NCBI GenBank assembly: GCA_020633315.1
Contig: JACKDV010000002.1
Span: 434,001 to 498,000 of the forward strand
DNA: 64,000 nt
Reading direction: 5' to 3'
Source of the DNA: Myxococcales bacterium
GTDB taxonomy: Bacteria > Myxococcota_A > Polyangia > Nannocystales > Nannocystaceae
The first letter of the stretch is position 1. Each line of letters begins with the position of its first letter. The notes beneath the pieces are model-generated. The model made no database searches. It saw only the letters and a program-made list of their open reading frames with translations, and was not told the DNA's origin. The position numbers were made by a program, and so were the translations under genes. Positions 38,546-47,356 of this stretch are shown here, piece after piece.

Positions 38546-38551
38546 AGCGTA
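38546..38551 (-). promoter_or_regulatory. Putative -10 box (TACGCT) for lipoprotein-M28 operon
   Basis: On the minus strand TGCTACGCT lies 9 nt before the ATG at 38536. The divergent symporter gene has its own TGCTACCAT box 33 nt away. Confidence 0.45.
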
Positions 38552-38584
38552 GCAGCGCGAGCGCGGCCGGGGGCCCTCGGCTGC

Positions 38585-38590
38585 TACCAT
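38585..38590 (+). promoter_or_regulatory. Putative -10 box (TACCAT) for symporter gene
   Basis: TGCTACCAT ends 11 nt before the GTG at 38602. It is a TGn-extended TAnnnT box like its divergent counterpart. Confidence 0.4.
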
Positions 38591-38601
38591 CGCGACGAGA
38601 C

Positions 38602-40008
38602 GTGTCCGAGACGCTCGCCATCGCGATCACCCTGGTGGCCTACAAGCTCGCGCTGGTCGCGATCGGGGTGCTGACCAACCGGCGCACCAAGGATGCGGCC
38701 GACTTCTTCCTCGGCGGCCGCGGGCTGGGGCCCTGGGTGGCCGCGATCTCGGCCTCGGCCTCGTCGTCGTCGGCCTGGACGCTGCTGGGCGTGAGCGGGG
38801 CCGCCTACGCCTGGGGGCTGGGCGCGCTGTGGATCCTGCCCGCCTGCGTGGGTGGCTTCCTCGTCAACTGGACCCTGCTGGCGCCACGGCTGCGGCGGAT
38901 GAGCCTCGCCGAGGGCTCGCTCACCGTCACCGACGTGCTCGCGGGGCCCCCGGGCACGCCGGGCTCGACCGCGATCCGCCGGCTGTGCACCGCGATCGTG
39001 CTGGTCTCGCTGCTCGCCTACGTGGCGGCGCAGTTCCAGGGCGCGGGCAAGACCTTCCACCAGACCTTCGCCATGTCGATGCCCGCCGCGGTGCTGCTGG
39101 GCGGCGGCATCATCGTGCTCTACACCCTGCTCGGTGGCTTCTGGGCGGTGAGCATCACCGACACCCTGCAGGGCCTGGTGATGGCGGGCGCCGCCGTGAT
39201 CGTGCCCGTGGCGGCGCTGGTGGAGGTGGGCGGGCCCGGGGCCCTGCTCGACGCCCTGTCGACGGTGGAGGTGGCGGGCTACGGCAGCCTGGTGGGCGGG
39301 CGGGCCCCCGCGGCCGCGGTGGGCTTCGTGCTGGGGCTGCTGGGGATCGGGCTGGGCTATCCGGGGCAGCCCCACGTGGTCAACCGCTTCATGGCCGTGC
39401 GCGACGAGGCGTCGATCCGACGCGCGCGGACCATCGCGATCACGTGGGGCCTGGTGATGTACAGCGGCATGCTCGTGGTGGGCTGGTGCGCGCGGGTGCT
39501 GCTGCCCGAGCTCGCCGACAAGGAGGTGGCCTTCTTGCAGACCACCCGCGAGCTGCTGCCGCCGGTGGTGGCGGGGGTGATGATCGCGGCGGTGCTCTCG
39601 GCGGTGATGTCCACGGCCGACAGCCAGCTCCTGGTGGCGGCGTCGTCGGTGGCCCACGATCTGCGCGCCGACGATCGACCGGGGGGCGTGCCGCTTGGGC
39701 GCACTCGGGCGGTGGTGCTGGGGCTGAGCGCGGTGGCGGTGGGCCTGGCGCTGTGGGGCAGCCAGGAGATCTTCTCGCGGGTGCTCTTCGCCTGGACCGC
39801 GATGGGGGCGGCCTTCGGTCCGCTGCTGCTGGTGCTGGTGCTCGGCGGCCCCGTGCGAGCGCGGGCGCGGCTGGTCGCGATCGGGCTGGGCTTCGGGCTG
39901 AGCGTGCTCGCGTACTCGATCCCCGCGCTGGCGGGCGGGGCATGGGAGCGGGTGATGCCCTTCGTGGTCGCGTTCGCGGTGGCCTGGCGCGGGCGCGAGC
40001 GCGGGTGA
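38602..40008 (+). CDS. Sodium:solute symporter family (SSS) transporter
   Basis: 468 residues from GTG 38602, with about 13 hydrophobic segments. The first loop contains DFFLGGRGLGPWVAAISASASSSS, an SSS-family (PutP/PanF) signature in helix TM2. The block GFWAVSITDTLQGLVM and the later GYPGQPHVVNRFMA and LSAVMSTADSQLLVA also match PutP-type proline and pantothenate carriers. Transport is probably Na+-driven uptake of a small organic solute; the PutP-like blocks favour proline, but this is not proven. Convergent with the EamA gene. Confidence 0.88.
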   Translation: MSETLAIAITLVAYKLALVAIGVLTNRRTKDAADFFLGGRGLGPWVAAISASASSSSAWTLLGVSGAAYAWGLGALWILPACVGGFLVNWTLLAPRLRRMSLAEGSLTVTDVLAGPPGTPGSTAIRRLCTAIVLVSLLAYVAAQFQGAGKTFHQTFAMSMPAAVLLGGGIIVLYTLLGGFWAVSITDTLQGLVMAGAAVIVPVAALVEVGGPGALLDALSTVEVAGYGSLVGGRAPAAAVGFVLGLLGIGLGYPGQPHVVNRFMAVRDEASIRRARTIAITWGLVMYSGMLVVGWCARVLLPELADKEVAFLQTTRELLPPVVAGVMIAAVLSAVMSTADSQLLVAASSVAHDLRADDRPGGVPLGRTRAVVLGLSAVAVGLALWGSQEIFSRVLFAWTAMGAAFGPLLLVLVLGGPVRARARLVAIGLGFGLSVLAYSIPALAGGAWERVMPFVVAFAVAWRGRERG

Positions 40009-40025
40009 GCGCCCGCGGGTCGGCA

Positions 40026-40994
40026 TCATCGCTGCGGTGGGCTCGGGCCCTCGAGAGGGGCTCGCGGCGATCGTCGCTCGCGGATCAGCAGCCAGCCCGC
40101 CGCGAACACGAGCAGCGCTCCCAGCAGGCTCGAGGACTCGGCGACCGCTCCCCACAGCAGCGCGTCGGCGAGCAGGCCCAGGGGAATGCGGGCGTAGCCC
40201 ACGATGGCGGTACGGGGCGCGTCGGCGTGGGCGTAGGCGGCCGAGAGCAGGAGCTGGCCGGTCATGCCCACCAGGGCCATCGGCAGCAGGATCGCGAGCG
40301 CCCGCGCGGGGGGCAGCGAGGGCGGCAGGCCGCGGAGCTCGCCCCGGGCGAGCCCGACCAGCAAGGCGCCGCCGACCACCACCACGGAGAAGGCCAGCAC
40401 CACCGTCTCGGGGGCGTCGGGCGGGCGGCCCCGGGAGTCGCGAGGGCCGGTGGCGCGGCGCACGAAGGTGTGGGCGAGCGCGGAGCCGAGGGCCGAGCCC
40501 AGCGCGGCGAGGCCCGCGAGCAACGGGACGCCGGCGAGCGCCGAGGGGTCGCCGTGCCACACCAGCGCATCGGGCAGGACCACCAGCGCGGCGCCGGCCA
40601 GGGCCACGGGCAGGGCCGCCAGCGCCGAGCCGCGCAGCCGCTCGTCGAGCAGGGGCACGGCGAGCGCGGCGACCAGCACCGGCTGGCTGAGGACGATCAC
40701 CGAGTACTGCAGCAGCGAGAGCGCCTCGAGGGCCCAGAAGTACAGCGCCATGGCCAGGCCCCCGCACAGCGAGCGCAGCAGCACCGGCCCCGAGCGTCGC
40801 GGCCACCAGGCGATCCCGCGTCGTCGCATCCACAGCGCGATCAGGGGGATGCCGGGCGCCATCCTCCACACCATCAGCTCGGGCGTGCCCATGCCGGCCT
40901 CGCGGGCCAGCTTGACCAGCGCCGACATCAGCACGAGGCAGCTCACCGCTCCGAGCATGAGGGCGAGCCCTCCGAGGTCGCGACGCGGCGGCAC
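40026..40994 (-). CDS. EamA/DMT-family transporter
   Basis: 322 residues from GTG 40994; the ATG at 40958 is a shorter option. About ten membrane helices in two five-helix EamA repeats: the first from LMLGAVSCLVLMSALVKL through ALYFWALEALSLLQYSV, the second from GLAALGSALGSALAHTFV through SLLGALLVFAAGWLLI. Family members export amino acids, nucleotides or metabolites, or act as S-adenosylmethionine carriers; the substrate cannot be read. Divergent from mtaB (107 nt gap), convergent with the symporter gene 17 nt away. Confidence 0.85.
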   Translation of the reverse strand: MPPRRDLGGLALMLGAVSCLVLMSALVKLAREAGMGTPELMVWRMAPGIPLIALWMRRRGIAWWPRRSGPVLLRSLCGGLAMALYFWALEALSLLQYSVIVLSQPVLVAALAVPLLDERLRGSALAALPVALAGAALVVLPDALVWHGDPSALAGVPLLAGLAALGSALGSALAHTFVRRATGPRDSRGRPPDAPETVVLAFSVVVVGGALLVGLARGELRGLPPSLPPARALAILLPMALVGMTGQLLLSAAYAHADAPRTAIVGYARIPLGLLADALLWGAVAESSSLLGALLVFAAGWLLIRERRSPRAPLEGPSPPQR

Positions 40995-41100
40995 GGCACC
41001 CAGGATCGCGCGGATCGGCCAGCGGCCCAAGGTCGGCGCGGAGAGCCGGGCGCGGCGGCGGCCCTTCCCCCCGCGAGGTGGGGTTGCTAAGCCTTCGGGC

Positions 41101-42417
41101 GTGCGGGTGGCGATCGACACGCACGGCTGCCGGCTCAACCGCTTCGAGTCCGATGCGATGGCCGAGGCCCTCGAGCGAGAGGGCCACACCCTGGTCGAAG
41201 ACCCGGGGCAGGCCGACGTGTACCTGCTCAACACCTGCACCGTGACCCATGCGGCCGACGCCGACGCGCGCCGGGCCGTTCGCCGGGCACGGCGGAGCAA
41301 CCCCGAGCTGTCGATCGTGCTCACCGGCTGCCACGTGGACGCCGAGCCCGAGCGGGCGGCGTCGCTGCCCGGGGTGCGGGCGGTGCTCGGCAACGCCGAC
41401 AAGGGGGGGATCACCGAGCTGCTGCGACGCCTGGGGCCCGGCGAGGGCCCGCCGCTGGTCTCGGTGACGGCGCTCACCCGTCGCATGCCCTTCACGCCGC
41501 TGGCTCCCGCGGTGGTGCCCCGGCGCTCGCGGGCGCTGCTCAAGGTGCAGGACGGCTGCAACTACCGCTGTGCCTTCTGCATCGTGCCGCAGGTGCGAGG
41601 GCCGTCGCGCAGCCTCGCGATCGACGAGGTGGTGGCGCAGGCCGGGCGGATCGTGGCGGCCGGGATCCCCGAGCTGGTGCTCACCGGGGTGCACCTGGGC
41701 ACCTACGGTCGAGACCTGCGGCCGCGCCGGCGCCTGCCCGAGCTGGTGCGGGCGCTGCTGCCCCAGCTGGGCCCCTCGCGGCTGCGGCTGAGCTCGATCG
41801 ATCCGCAGGAGATCGACGACGAGTTGCTGACGCTGATGGCCGAGCACCCCGGGTCGATCTGCCGCCACCTGCACCTGCCCGTGCAGGCGGGGGACGACGG
41901 TGTGCTCCGCCGCATGCGACGCGGGCACACGGCGGCCACCTTCGGCGAGACGGTGGAGCGGGCCGCGGCGCGGGTACCCGGGATCGCGATCGGCACCGAC
42001 GTGATCGTGGGCTTCCCCGGCGAGGACGAGGCGGCGTTTCGGCGCAGCGAGGCGCTGCTGCGCCGGCTGCCGCTGGCCTACCTGCACGTGTTCCCGTTCT
42101 CGGCGCGCCAGGGCACCGCGGCGGCCACCATGCCCGACGCGGTGCCCGAGCGCGAGCGGGCGCGGCGAGGCGCGGTGCTGCGGGAGCTGTCGGAGGCGAT
42201 GGTCGCGGCGCGGCGCGAGGCGGCGGCGGGGAGGATCGCCGACGTGGTGGTGCATCGCAGGCCCGATCGCGAGGGCGGCTACGGGGCGCTCACCGACGAC
42301 TTCCTGCGGGTGCGGCTGCCCGCCGAGCAGGTGGTGCCGGGCGGGCGCATGCGGGTGCGGCTGGGTCTCGACGGACGCGAGGCCCGGGCGGTGGGAGCGG
42401 ACGCGGATGGACGATGA
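41101..42417 (+). CDS. mtaB: tRNA t6A37 methylthiotransferase (MtaB type)
   Basis: 438 residues from GTG 41101. This radical-SAM enzyme adds a methylthio group to t6A at tRNA position 37. The N-terminal UPF0004 domain holds the three Cys of the auxiliary 4Fe-4S cluster (C10 in THGC, C46 in LNTC, C77 in LTGC). The radical-SAM C-x3-C-x2-C is at C153, C157, C160 (CNYRCAFC). HLHLPVQAGDDGVLRRMRRG and GTDVIVGFPGEDE are family-typical, and a short TRAM-like domain ends the protein. MtaB rather than MiaB or RimO is favoured by VAIDTHGCRLN. The last 11 nt overlap the next gene. Confidence 0.87.
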   Translation: MRVAIDTHGCRLNRFESDAMAEALEREGHTLVEDPGQADVYLLNTCTVTHAADADARRAVRRARRSNPELSIVLTGCHVDAEPERAASLPGVRAVLGNADKGGITELLRRLGPGEGPPLVSVTALTRRMPFTPLAPAVVPRRSRALLKVQDGCNYRCAFCIVPQVRGPSRSLAIDEVVAQAGRIVAAGIPELVLTGVHLGTYGRDLRPRRRLPELVRALLPQLGPSRLRLSSIDPQEIDDELLTLMAEHPGSICRHLHLPVQAGDDGVLRRMRRGHTAATFGETVERAAARVPGIAIGTDVIVGFPGEDEAAFRRSEALLRRLPLAYLHVFPFSARQGTAAATMPDAVPERERARRGAVLRELSEAMVAARREAAAGRIADVVVHRRPDREGGYGALTDDFLRVRLPAEQVVPGGRMRVRLGLDGREARAVGADADGR

Positions 42418-44050
42418 GCGCTTCGGGCTGCGCTACCCTGGCAAGGCCGACGCCCTGCAGCTGGCGCACGGCGAGCCCGGGGCCCGGCTGGTGCGGGCGA
42501 GCGCGAGCGACGACCCCGGCTTCGACGACGCGCACGACGTGCTGATCGAGGGCGACAACCTCGAGGCGCTCCGGCTGATGCGAGGTGCCTACGCGGGCAT
42601 GGTGCAGTGCATCTACATCGATCCTCCCTACAACACCGGCCACGACTTCGTGTATCGCGATCGCTTCGCCGAGGGGGCGGCGAGCTACGGCCGGCGCAGC
42701 GCTCAGCTCGACGAGGAGGGCGCGCGGTTGGTGGCCAACCCCGAGAGCCACGGGCGCTTCCACTCGAGCTGGCTGGCCATGATGGAGCCGCGGCTGCGGG
42801 TGGCCCACGAGCTATTGCACGACGACGGCCTGCTGTTCGTGAGCATCGACGACCACGAGGTGCACCACCTGCGGGTGCTGCTCGACGAGATCTTCGGGCC
42901 CGAGTGCTTCGTGTCGCAGATCGTGGTGGTGGGCAACCGCGGCGGGCGGGACTACCTGCGGATCGCCACCACCCACGAGTACCTGCTGTGCTACGGCCGC
43001 AGCCCCGACGCGCCGGTGCGGCCGCTGCCGCGCCAGGGCCCCGCGCCCCGCCATCGCGACGGCCGCGGGCCCTTCGAGCTCCGCGAGCTCCGCAACCGCA
43101 ACCCCCGCTTCTCGCCCGCCAACCGGCCCAACCTCTTCTACCCGATCTGGGTGGATCCCCAGCGCGCCGACGCGGATGGCCTGTGCCCGGTGGGGCTGGA
43201 GGAGCGCGACGGCTGGGTGCCGGTGGAGCCGCGCAACCGCGAGGGGGCGCCCAGCGTGTGGCGCTGGGGGAGGCCGCGGCTGGGCGCGGCGATCGGCGAC
43301 GACGTCGAGCGCAGCGAGGTGGTGGCCCGGCGGCGTCGCGACGGCGTGTTCAACGTGTACGAGAAGCACCGGGCCGAGACCACCAAGGCCCGCTCGCTGT
43401 GGGACGAGCCCGAGCTGCGATCGGAGCAGGGCACCCGCACCCTGCGCGAGCACCTGGGGATCGCCGCCTTCGATCACCCCAAGCCGGTGGAGCTGGTGGA
43501 GCGCTGCCTCCGGCTCGGCAGCGATCCCGGCGGGCTGGTGCTGGACTTCTTCGCGGGCTCGGGGACCACGGCCGAGGCGGTGGTCCGCCTCGATGCGTGC
43601 ACGCCCTCGGAGCCCGCGCGGCGCTTCGTGCTGGTGCAGCTCCCCGAGCCCCTGCCGCCCGAGGCCGAGGCGCGGGCCCTGGGGGCGCAGACCATCGCCG
43701 ACGTGTGCCGCCGGCGGGTCGAGGCGGTGATGCCGAAGGGACGCGGGCTGCGGTGCTTTCGGCTCGAGCCGCGGCCGACCCCGGCGCTCGCTCCCGACGA
43801 TCCCTGGGGGCCGGCCCTGGCCGCGGGCCTGCCCCTGTCGGCCGCGGTGGAGACCCTGGGCCCTCGCACCTGGCAGCTCCACCACGACGGGCGCCGCCTG
43901 CTGGTGTGCCTGGAGCCCGCGTCGTCGATCCGCGATCAGCTGGGCTGGGACGCGCTGCCGCCCGAGCTGGGCATCGTGTGCCGGGCCGATGCCCTCGACG
44001 ACGAGCTCGCCTTCAACCTGGTGCGTCGCCACCCGCTGTCGCTGCTGTGA
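42407..44050 (+). CDS. Type III restriction-modification DNA methyltransferase (Mod)
   Basis: 547 residues. An adenine-N6 methyltransferase of the beta class: the catalytic motif DPPYNTG is at residues 72-78, before the SAM-binding FxGxG-type motif LDFFAGSGTT (about 380-389). VLIEGDNLEAL and HSSWLAMMEPRL are also typical of type III Mod proteins, and the roughly 250 residues in between would be the target-recognition domain. The start overlaps mtaB by 11 nt and the stop overlaps the Res gene by 4 nt (GTGA), so the pair is coupled and reads through from a tRNA-modification gene. Composition is like the chromosome, with no sign of recent transfer. The target sequence is not predictable. Confidence 0.88.
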   Translation: MDDERFGLRYPGKADALQLAHGEPGARLVRASASDDPGFDDAHDVLIEGDNLEALRLMRGAYAGMVQCIYIDPPYNTGHDFVYRDRFAEGAASYGRRSAQLDEEGARLVANPESHGRFHSSWLAMMEPRLRVAHELLHDDGLLFVSIDDHEVHHLRVLLDEIFGPECFVSQIVVVGNRGGRDYLRIATTHEYLLCYGRSPDAPVRPLPRQGPAPRHRDGRGPFELRELRNRNPRFSPANRPNLFYPIWVDPQRADADGLCPVGLEERDGWVPVEPRNREGAPSVWRWGRPRLGAAIGDDVERSEVVARRRRDGVFNVYEKHRAETTKARSLWDEPELRSEQGTRTLREHLGIAAFDHPKPVELVERCLRLGSDPGGLVLDFFAGSGTTAEAVVRLDACTPSEPARRFVLVQLPEPLPPEAEARALGAQTIADVCRRRVEAVMPKGRGLRCFRLEPRPTPALAPDDPWGPALAAGLPLSAAVETLGPRTWQLHHDGRRLLVCLEPASSIRDQLGWDALPPELGIVCRADALDDELAFNLVRRHPLSLL

Positions 44051-45855
44051 AGCTGTGCTTCGATCCCGACCTGCATCACCAGCGCGCCGCCATCGATGCC
44101 GTGCTGGGGGGGCTGCGCGGCCAGCCCTTCGTGCCGCTGGCCGAGGCGCTGGCGGCTGGGCGCGAGCACGGGGTGGTGGCCAACCTGCTGCGGGTGGCGC
44201 CCGAGCGCCTGCTCGCCGATCTCCACGCGGTGCAGGACGCCGCGGGCCTGCCCCGCACCCCGCTCGAGCCCTGCCCGCAGCTGTCGGTGGAGATGGAGAC
44301 CGGCACCGGCAAGACCTACGTGTACCTGCGGACGCTGCTCGAGCTGGCGCGGCGGCACGGCCTGCGCAAGCTGGTGGTGGTGGTGCCCTCGGTGGCGATC
44401 CGCGAGGGCGTGCTCAAGACCCTGCGGATCACCCGGGAGCACTTCGCCGCGCTGCTGCCCGGGCTCGACTACGCGTTCTTCGCCTACGACGGGGCCCGGC
44501 TGGGGCGGCTGCGGAGCTTCGTGCGCTCGTCGAGGGTGGAGCTGATGGTGCTCACCCTCGACGCCTTCAACAAGGCGAGCAATCGCATGCGCCAGGCCCA
44601 CGACGGCTTCGGGGGCGAGGCACCGCTGACGCTACTGCGGGCGGTGCGACCGGTGGTGGTGCTCGACGAGCCCCAGCGCATGGAGAGCGAGCTCAGCCGC
44701 GCGGCGCTGGCCGAGCTCGCGCCGCTGCTGGTGCTGCGCTACTCGGCCACCCACCGCAGCCGGCATGCGCTGGTGCATCGCCTCACCCCGCGCCAGGCCT
44801 TCGAGCAGGGGCTGGTCAAGCGCATCGAGATCGACGCGTCCGCGGCGGGGATCGACGATCGAGCCGCCCGCGTGGCCGCGCAGCTCGACGCCACGGTGCG
44901 TCACCACCTGCGTCGACAGGACGAGCTGGCGCCGCGGGGGATCAAGGTGCTCTCGCTGCTGCTGGTGGAGCGGGTGGACGACTGGATCGACGACGACGGC
45001 CTGGTGCGCCGGCTGTTTCGGCGGGCCTTCGAGGAGCACGGGCCGCGGCACCGGTGGTCGGCGGGGCGGAGCCCCGAGCAAGTGTGCGCGGCCTACTTCG
45101 CCGAGCGCAGCCGGGGGGGCCGTCGCCGGGCGGTGGACTCGAGGACCGGGCGCAGCGCGGCCGACGAGGAGGCCTACGTGCTCATCATGCGGGACAAGGA
45201 GCGGCTGCTGTCGCTCGAGGAGCCGGTGGGCTTCGTGGTGTCGCACTCGGCCCTGCGCGAGGGCTGGGACAACCCCAACGTCTTCCAGATCTGCACGCTG
45301 GCGTCGTCGCGCTCCGCGGTGCGCAAGCGCCAGGAGATCGGCCGGGGCGTGCGGCTGGCGGTGGATCAGCGGGGGCGACGGGTGCTCGACCCGCAGGTCG
45401 ACGTGCTCACGGTGATCGCCAACGACACCTACGAGAGCTACGTGGCCGGGCTGCAGGCCGAGGACGGCGAGGGGGTGGAAGGGCGGGAGGCCGCGCCGCG
45501 GCCCCGGCGGGCGGGCGAGCGGGAGCGGGAGCACCCGGTGGTCGGCGCTCCGCCCTCGCGGCCGGCATGGGTGGGGATCGACGCGGCTCGGCTGCGGGGC
45601 GACGCGATCGCTTCCCTGCGGACCCACAGCGCGCCGGCGAGCGGTGACGCCTCGGTGGTGGCCGAGCCCCTCGCGGCGGTGCGCGAGCTGCTGCTGCGCC
45701 GACGCCCTCCGTGCCTGGTCTCGTCGGCCACGATCGAGGCGGTGCTGCTCGCCGCCGGCGCCGACGGGGCCGCGACCTGGTCGCAGGTGGAGCGGACGGT
45801 CGCGGCCATCGTGCATGCGCTCGGCGAGGCGCCGGGCCGCCGCGAGCCTCGCTGA
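44047..45855 (+). CDS. Type III restriction Res subunit, helicase part; nuclease domain apparently missing
   Basis: 602 residues from GTG 44047, short for Res (usually 850-1000). The SF2 helicase motifs are intact: Walker A in METGTGKTYVYLR (about 83-95), PSVAIREGV, motif II DEPQRME (207 onward), SATHRSRHALVHRL, SALREGWDNPNVFQICTL, and motif VI KRQEIGRGVRLAV, followed by NDTYESYVAGLQAE. After this the C-terminal PD-(D/E)xK nuclease domain of EcoP1I/EcoP15I-type Res is not visible; the last 140 residues are Arg/Ala-rich with no PD...ExK pattern. Either the nuclease is lost, or it is strongly diverged, or it is supplied elsewhere. Next gene is an unrelated hydrolase. Confidence 0.82.
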   Translation: MKLCFDPDLHHQRAAIDAVLGGLRGQPFVPLAEALAAGREHGVVANLLRVAPERLLADLHAVQDAAGLPRTPLEPCPQLSVEMETGTGKTYVYLRTLLELARRHGLRKLVVVVPSVAIREGVLKTLRITREHFAALLPGLDYAFFAYDGARLGRLRSFVRSSRVELMVLTLDAFNKASNRMRQAHDGFGGEAPLTLLRAVRPVVVLDEPQRMESELSRAALAELAPLLVLRYSATHRSRHALVHRLTPRQAFEQGLVKRIEIDASAAGIDDRAARVAAQLDATVRHHLRRQDELAPRGIKVLSLLLVERVDDWIDDDGLVRRLFRRAFEEHGPRHRWSAGRSPEQVCAAYFAERSRGGRRRAVDSRTGRSAADEEAYVLIMRDKERLLSLEEPVGFVVSHSALREGWDNPNVFQICTLASSRSAVRKRQEIGRGVRLAVDQRGRRVLDPQVDVLTVIANDTYESYVAGLQAEDGEGVEGREAAPRPRRAGEREREHPVVGAPPSRPAWVGIDAARLRGDAIASLRTHSAPASGDASVVAEPLAAVRELLLRRRPPCLVSSATIEAVLLAAGADGAATWSQVERTVAAIVHALGEAPGRREPR

Positions 45856-45907
45856 TCGCCGTGGTCCTGGTCGCGCTCGCGAGGCGGCGGTACACCACGG
45901 CGAGCCC

Positions 45908-46774
45908 ATGAGCATCGAGATCCGCCGAGCTCCCGTCACCGCCGCCGATGGCGTCACCAGCGAGCTCTCCATCGTCGCTCCCGCGGCGCCGTGCTCGGTG
46001 CTGGTGTTCACCTGCGGCCTGGGGATCGAGGCCGGCTACTACGAGCCCTTCGCCCGCGCGCTGGCCGAGGCCGGGCACGCGGTGGCCCTGGCCGAGGTCC
46101 GCGGGGTGGGCAGCAGCAGCGTGCGTCCCAGCCGGAGCGTGGACTTCGGCTACCGCGAGCTCGTCGAGCTCGAGCTCCCCGCTGCGATCGAGGCCGCTCG
46201 CGCGTGCTTCGAGGGCGTGCCGCTGCTGGTGGGCGGCCACAGCCTGGGCGCCCAGGTGAGCGTGCTGGCGGGAGCCAACCTCCCGCCCGAGGTCCGCGGC
46301 CTGGTGCTGGTGGCCGGCGGGGCGGTCTGGTACCGCAATTGGGAGGGCTCGATGCGTCGCTACGTGCGGCTGGCGGGTCTGCTGTTCCCCGCGGTGTCGT
46401 CGGCGCTGGGTTGGTTCCCCGGTCGCCTGTTCGGCTTCGGGGGCGAGCGCGAGGCCCGGACGCTGATGCACGACTGGTCGTCCTGCGCCTCGACCGGACA
46501 CTACCGGCTCGCCGGGCCCGGGCGCGACTGGGACACGGCCGCGGTGGAGCAGCGCCGGCCCACGCTGGGGATCACCATCGAGGGCGACGAGATGGCCCCG
46601 CCCCGCTCCATGGCCCAGCTCACCGCCAAGATGCCGCACGCCGACGTCCGCCTGGCCCGCGTGGCCCCCAGCCGCCCGGGCGAGGGCAAGGCCCACTTCC
46701 GCTGGGCCCGGGCGCCGCAGGAGGTGGTGGCGGTGATCGACGGCTGGATCCGTGGGGTGGTCGCGGCCGGGTGA
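45908..46774 (+). CDS. Alpha/beta-hydrolase family protein
   Basis: 288 residues from ATG 45908. An alpha/beta-hydrolase core: a strand and oxyanion region at SVLVFTCGLGIEAGYYEPFA, the nucleophile elbow GGHSLGAQ (Ser near residue 116), and a later acidic residue in ITIEGDEMAPP. A C-terminal His candidate is in GKAHFRWARAP. The layout is that of YheT/serine aminopeptidase-like (hydrolase_4) proteins acting on small esters or lipids. No signal peptide, so it is cytoplasmic. A TACACC box lies 11 nt before the start. The PilZ gene follows 34 nt downstream. Confidence 0.78.
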   Translation: MSIEIRRAPVTAADGVTSELSIVAPAAPCSVLVFTCGLGIEAGYYEPFARALAEAGHAVALAEVRGVGSSSVRPSRSVDFGYRELVELELPAAIEAARACFEGVPLLVGGHSLGAQVSVLAGANLPPEVRGLVLVAGGAVWYRNWEGSMRRYVRLAGLLFPAVSSALGWFPGRLFGFGGEREARTLMHDWSSCASTGHYRLAGPGRDWDTAAVEQRRPTLGITIEGDEMAPPRSMAQLTAKMPHADVRLARVAPSRPGEGKAHFRWARAPQEVVAVIDGWIRGVVAAG

Positions 46775-46808
46775 GGCGGGCTACCCTGGATCCGGGAGCG
46801 CCCTCGTC

Positions 46809-47201
46809 GTGAGTCAGGAGCGTCGCAGAGCCCCGCGGGTGCCGGTGAGCACCAGCTTCGCCGAGTCGGACCCGCGCACGACCACTCCGGTGGAGAATCT
46901 GTCGCGGCACGGGGCCCTCGTGGTCAACGCGGTGCCCTTGCCCGTGGGCTCCCGCATCGAGCTGCGCTTCGTGGTCTTCCCCGACGAGCCCGTGCTCTTC
47001 GTGCACACCGGCCGCGTGGTGCGGCACACCGGGGCGCCCGCGTTCGGCATGGGCGTGGAGCTCGATCCGCTCCCCGCCGAGACCGAGGCGCTGCTCGAGC
47101 AGATCCTCGAGCGTGCGCAGCAGGGCGCCACCCGCCGCACGCGAAGGCAGCGGGTGGTGCTCGACGCCCACGATCTGCGCACGCGCCTGCTCGACGACTG
47201 A
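46809..47201 (+). CDS. PilZ-domain protein (c-di-GMP receptor type)
   Basis: 130 residues from GTG 46809. The PilZ signature is present: the Arg-rich N-terminal RRRAPRVPV (RxxxR) and ENLSRHGALV (the D/N-x-S-x-x-G motif), followed by the beta-barrel (RIELRFVVFPDEP, GRVVRHTGAPAFGMGVEL). Such proteins bind cyclic di-GMP and in myxobacteria act in motility, polysaccharide or developmental control. The C-terminal 30 residues are a basic helix. It follows the hydrolase gene by 34 nt with a TACCCT box between; a hairpin follows the stop codon. Confidence 0.85.
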   Translation: MSQERRRAPRVPVSTSFAESDPRTTTPVENLSRHGALVVNAVPLPVGSRIELRFVVFPDEPVLFVHTGRVVRHTGAPAFGMGVELDPLPAETEALLEQILERAQQGATRRTRRQRVVLDAHDLRTRLLDD

Positions 47202-47203
47202 GC

Positions 47204-47220
47204 GCGGGCAGGGAGCCCGC
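47204..47220 (+). terminator. Hairpin after the PilZ gene
   Basis: GCGGGC-AGGGA-GCCCGC, a perfect 6-bp stem beginning 2 nt after the PilZ stop codon. No U-run. Confidence 0.45.
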
Positions 47221-47222
47221 GA

Positions 47223-47290
47223 GCATGGACGCCGGCCGACAGGCCCGAGATGTCGGCGCCGATGATGAGGACGGAGGGAGCCTTGCCCAT
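47223..47290 (-). pseudogene. Relic of an FAD/NAD(P)-dependent oxidoreductase N-terminus
   Basis: From ATG 47290 the frame reads MGKAPSVLIIGADISGLSAG then VHAR, exactly the beginning of a Rossmann-fold flavoprotein (phytoene desaturase or amine oxidase type). One Gly of GxGxxG is changed to Asp (GADISG). Similarity stops after about 23 codons, where the PilZ terminator hairpin begins. The rest of the frame is antisense to the PilZ gene and has no flavoprotein similarity. It looks like the 5' stub of a deleted gene. Confidence 0.5.
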
Positions 47291-47356
47291 GCGGGGACCG
47301 TAGTGCCCCCGCGCTCGGGTGGTCTGCGCAGAGTCTGCGTGCGGCCCGCGGGCTCG

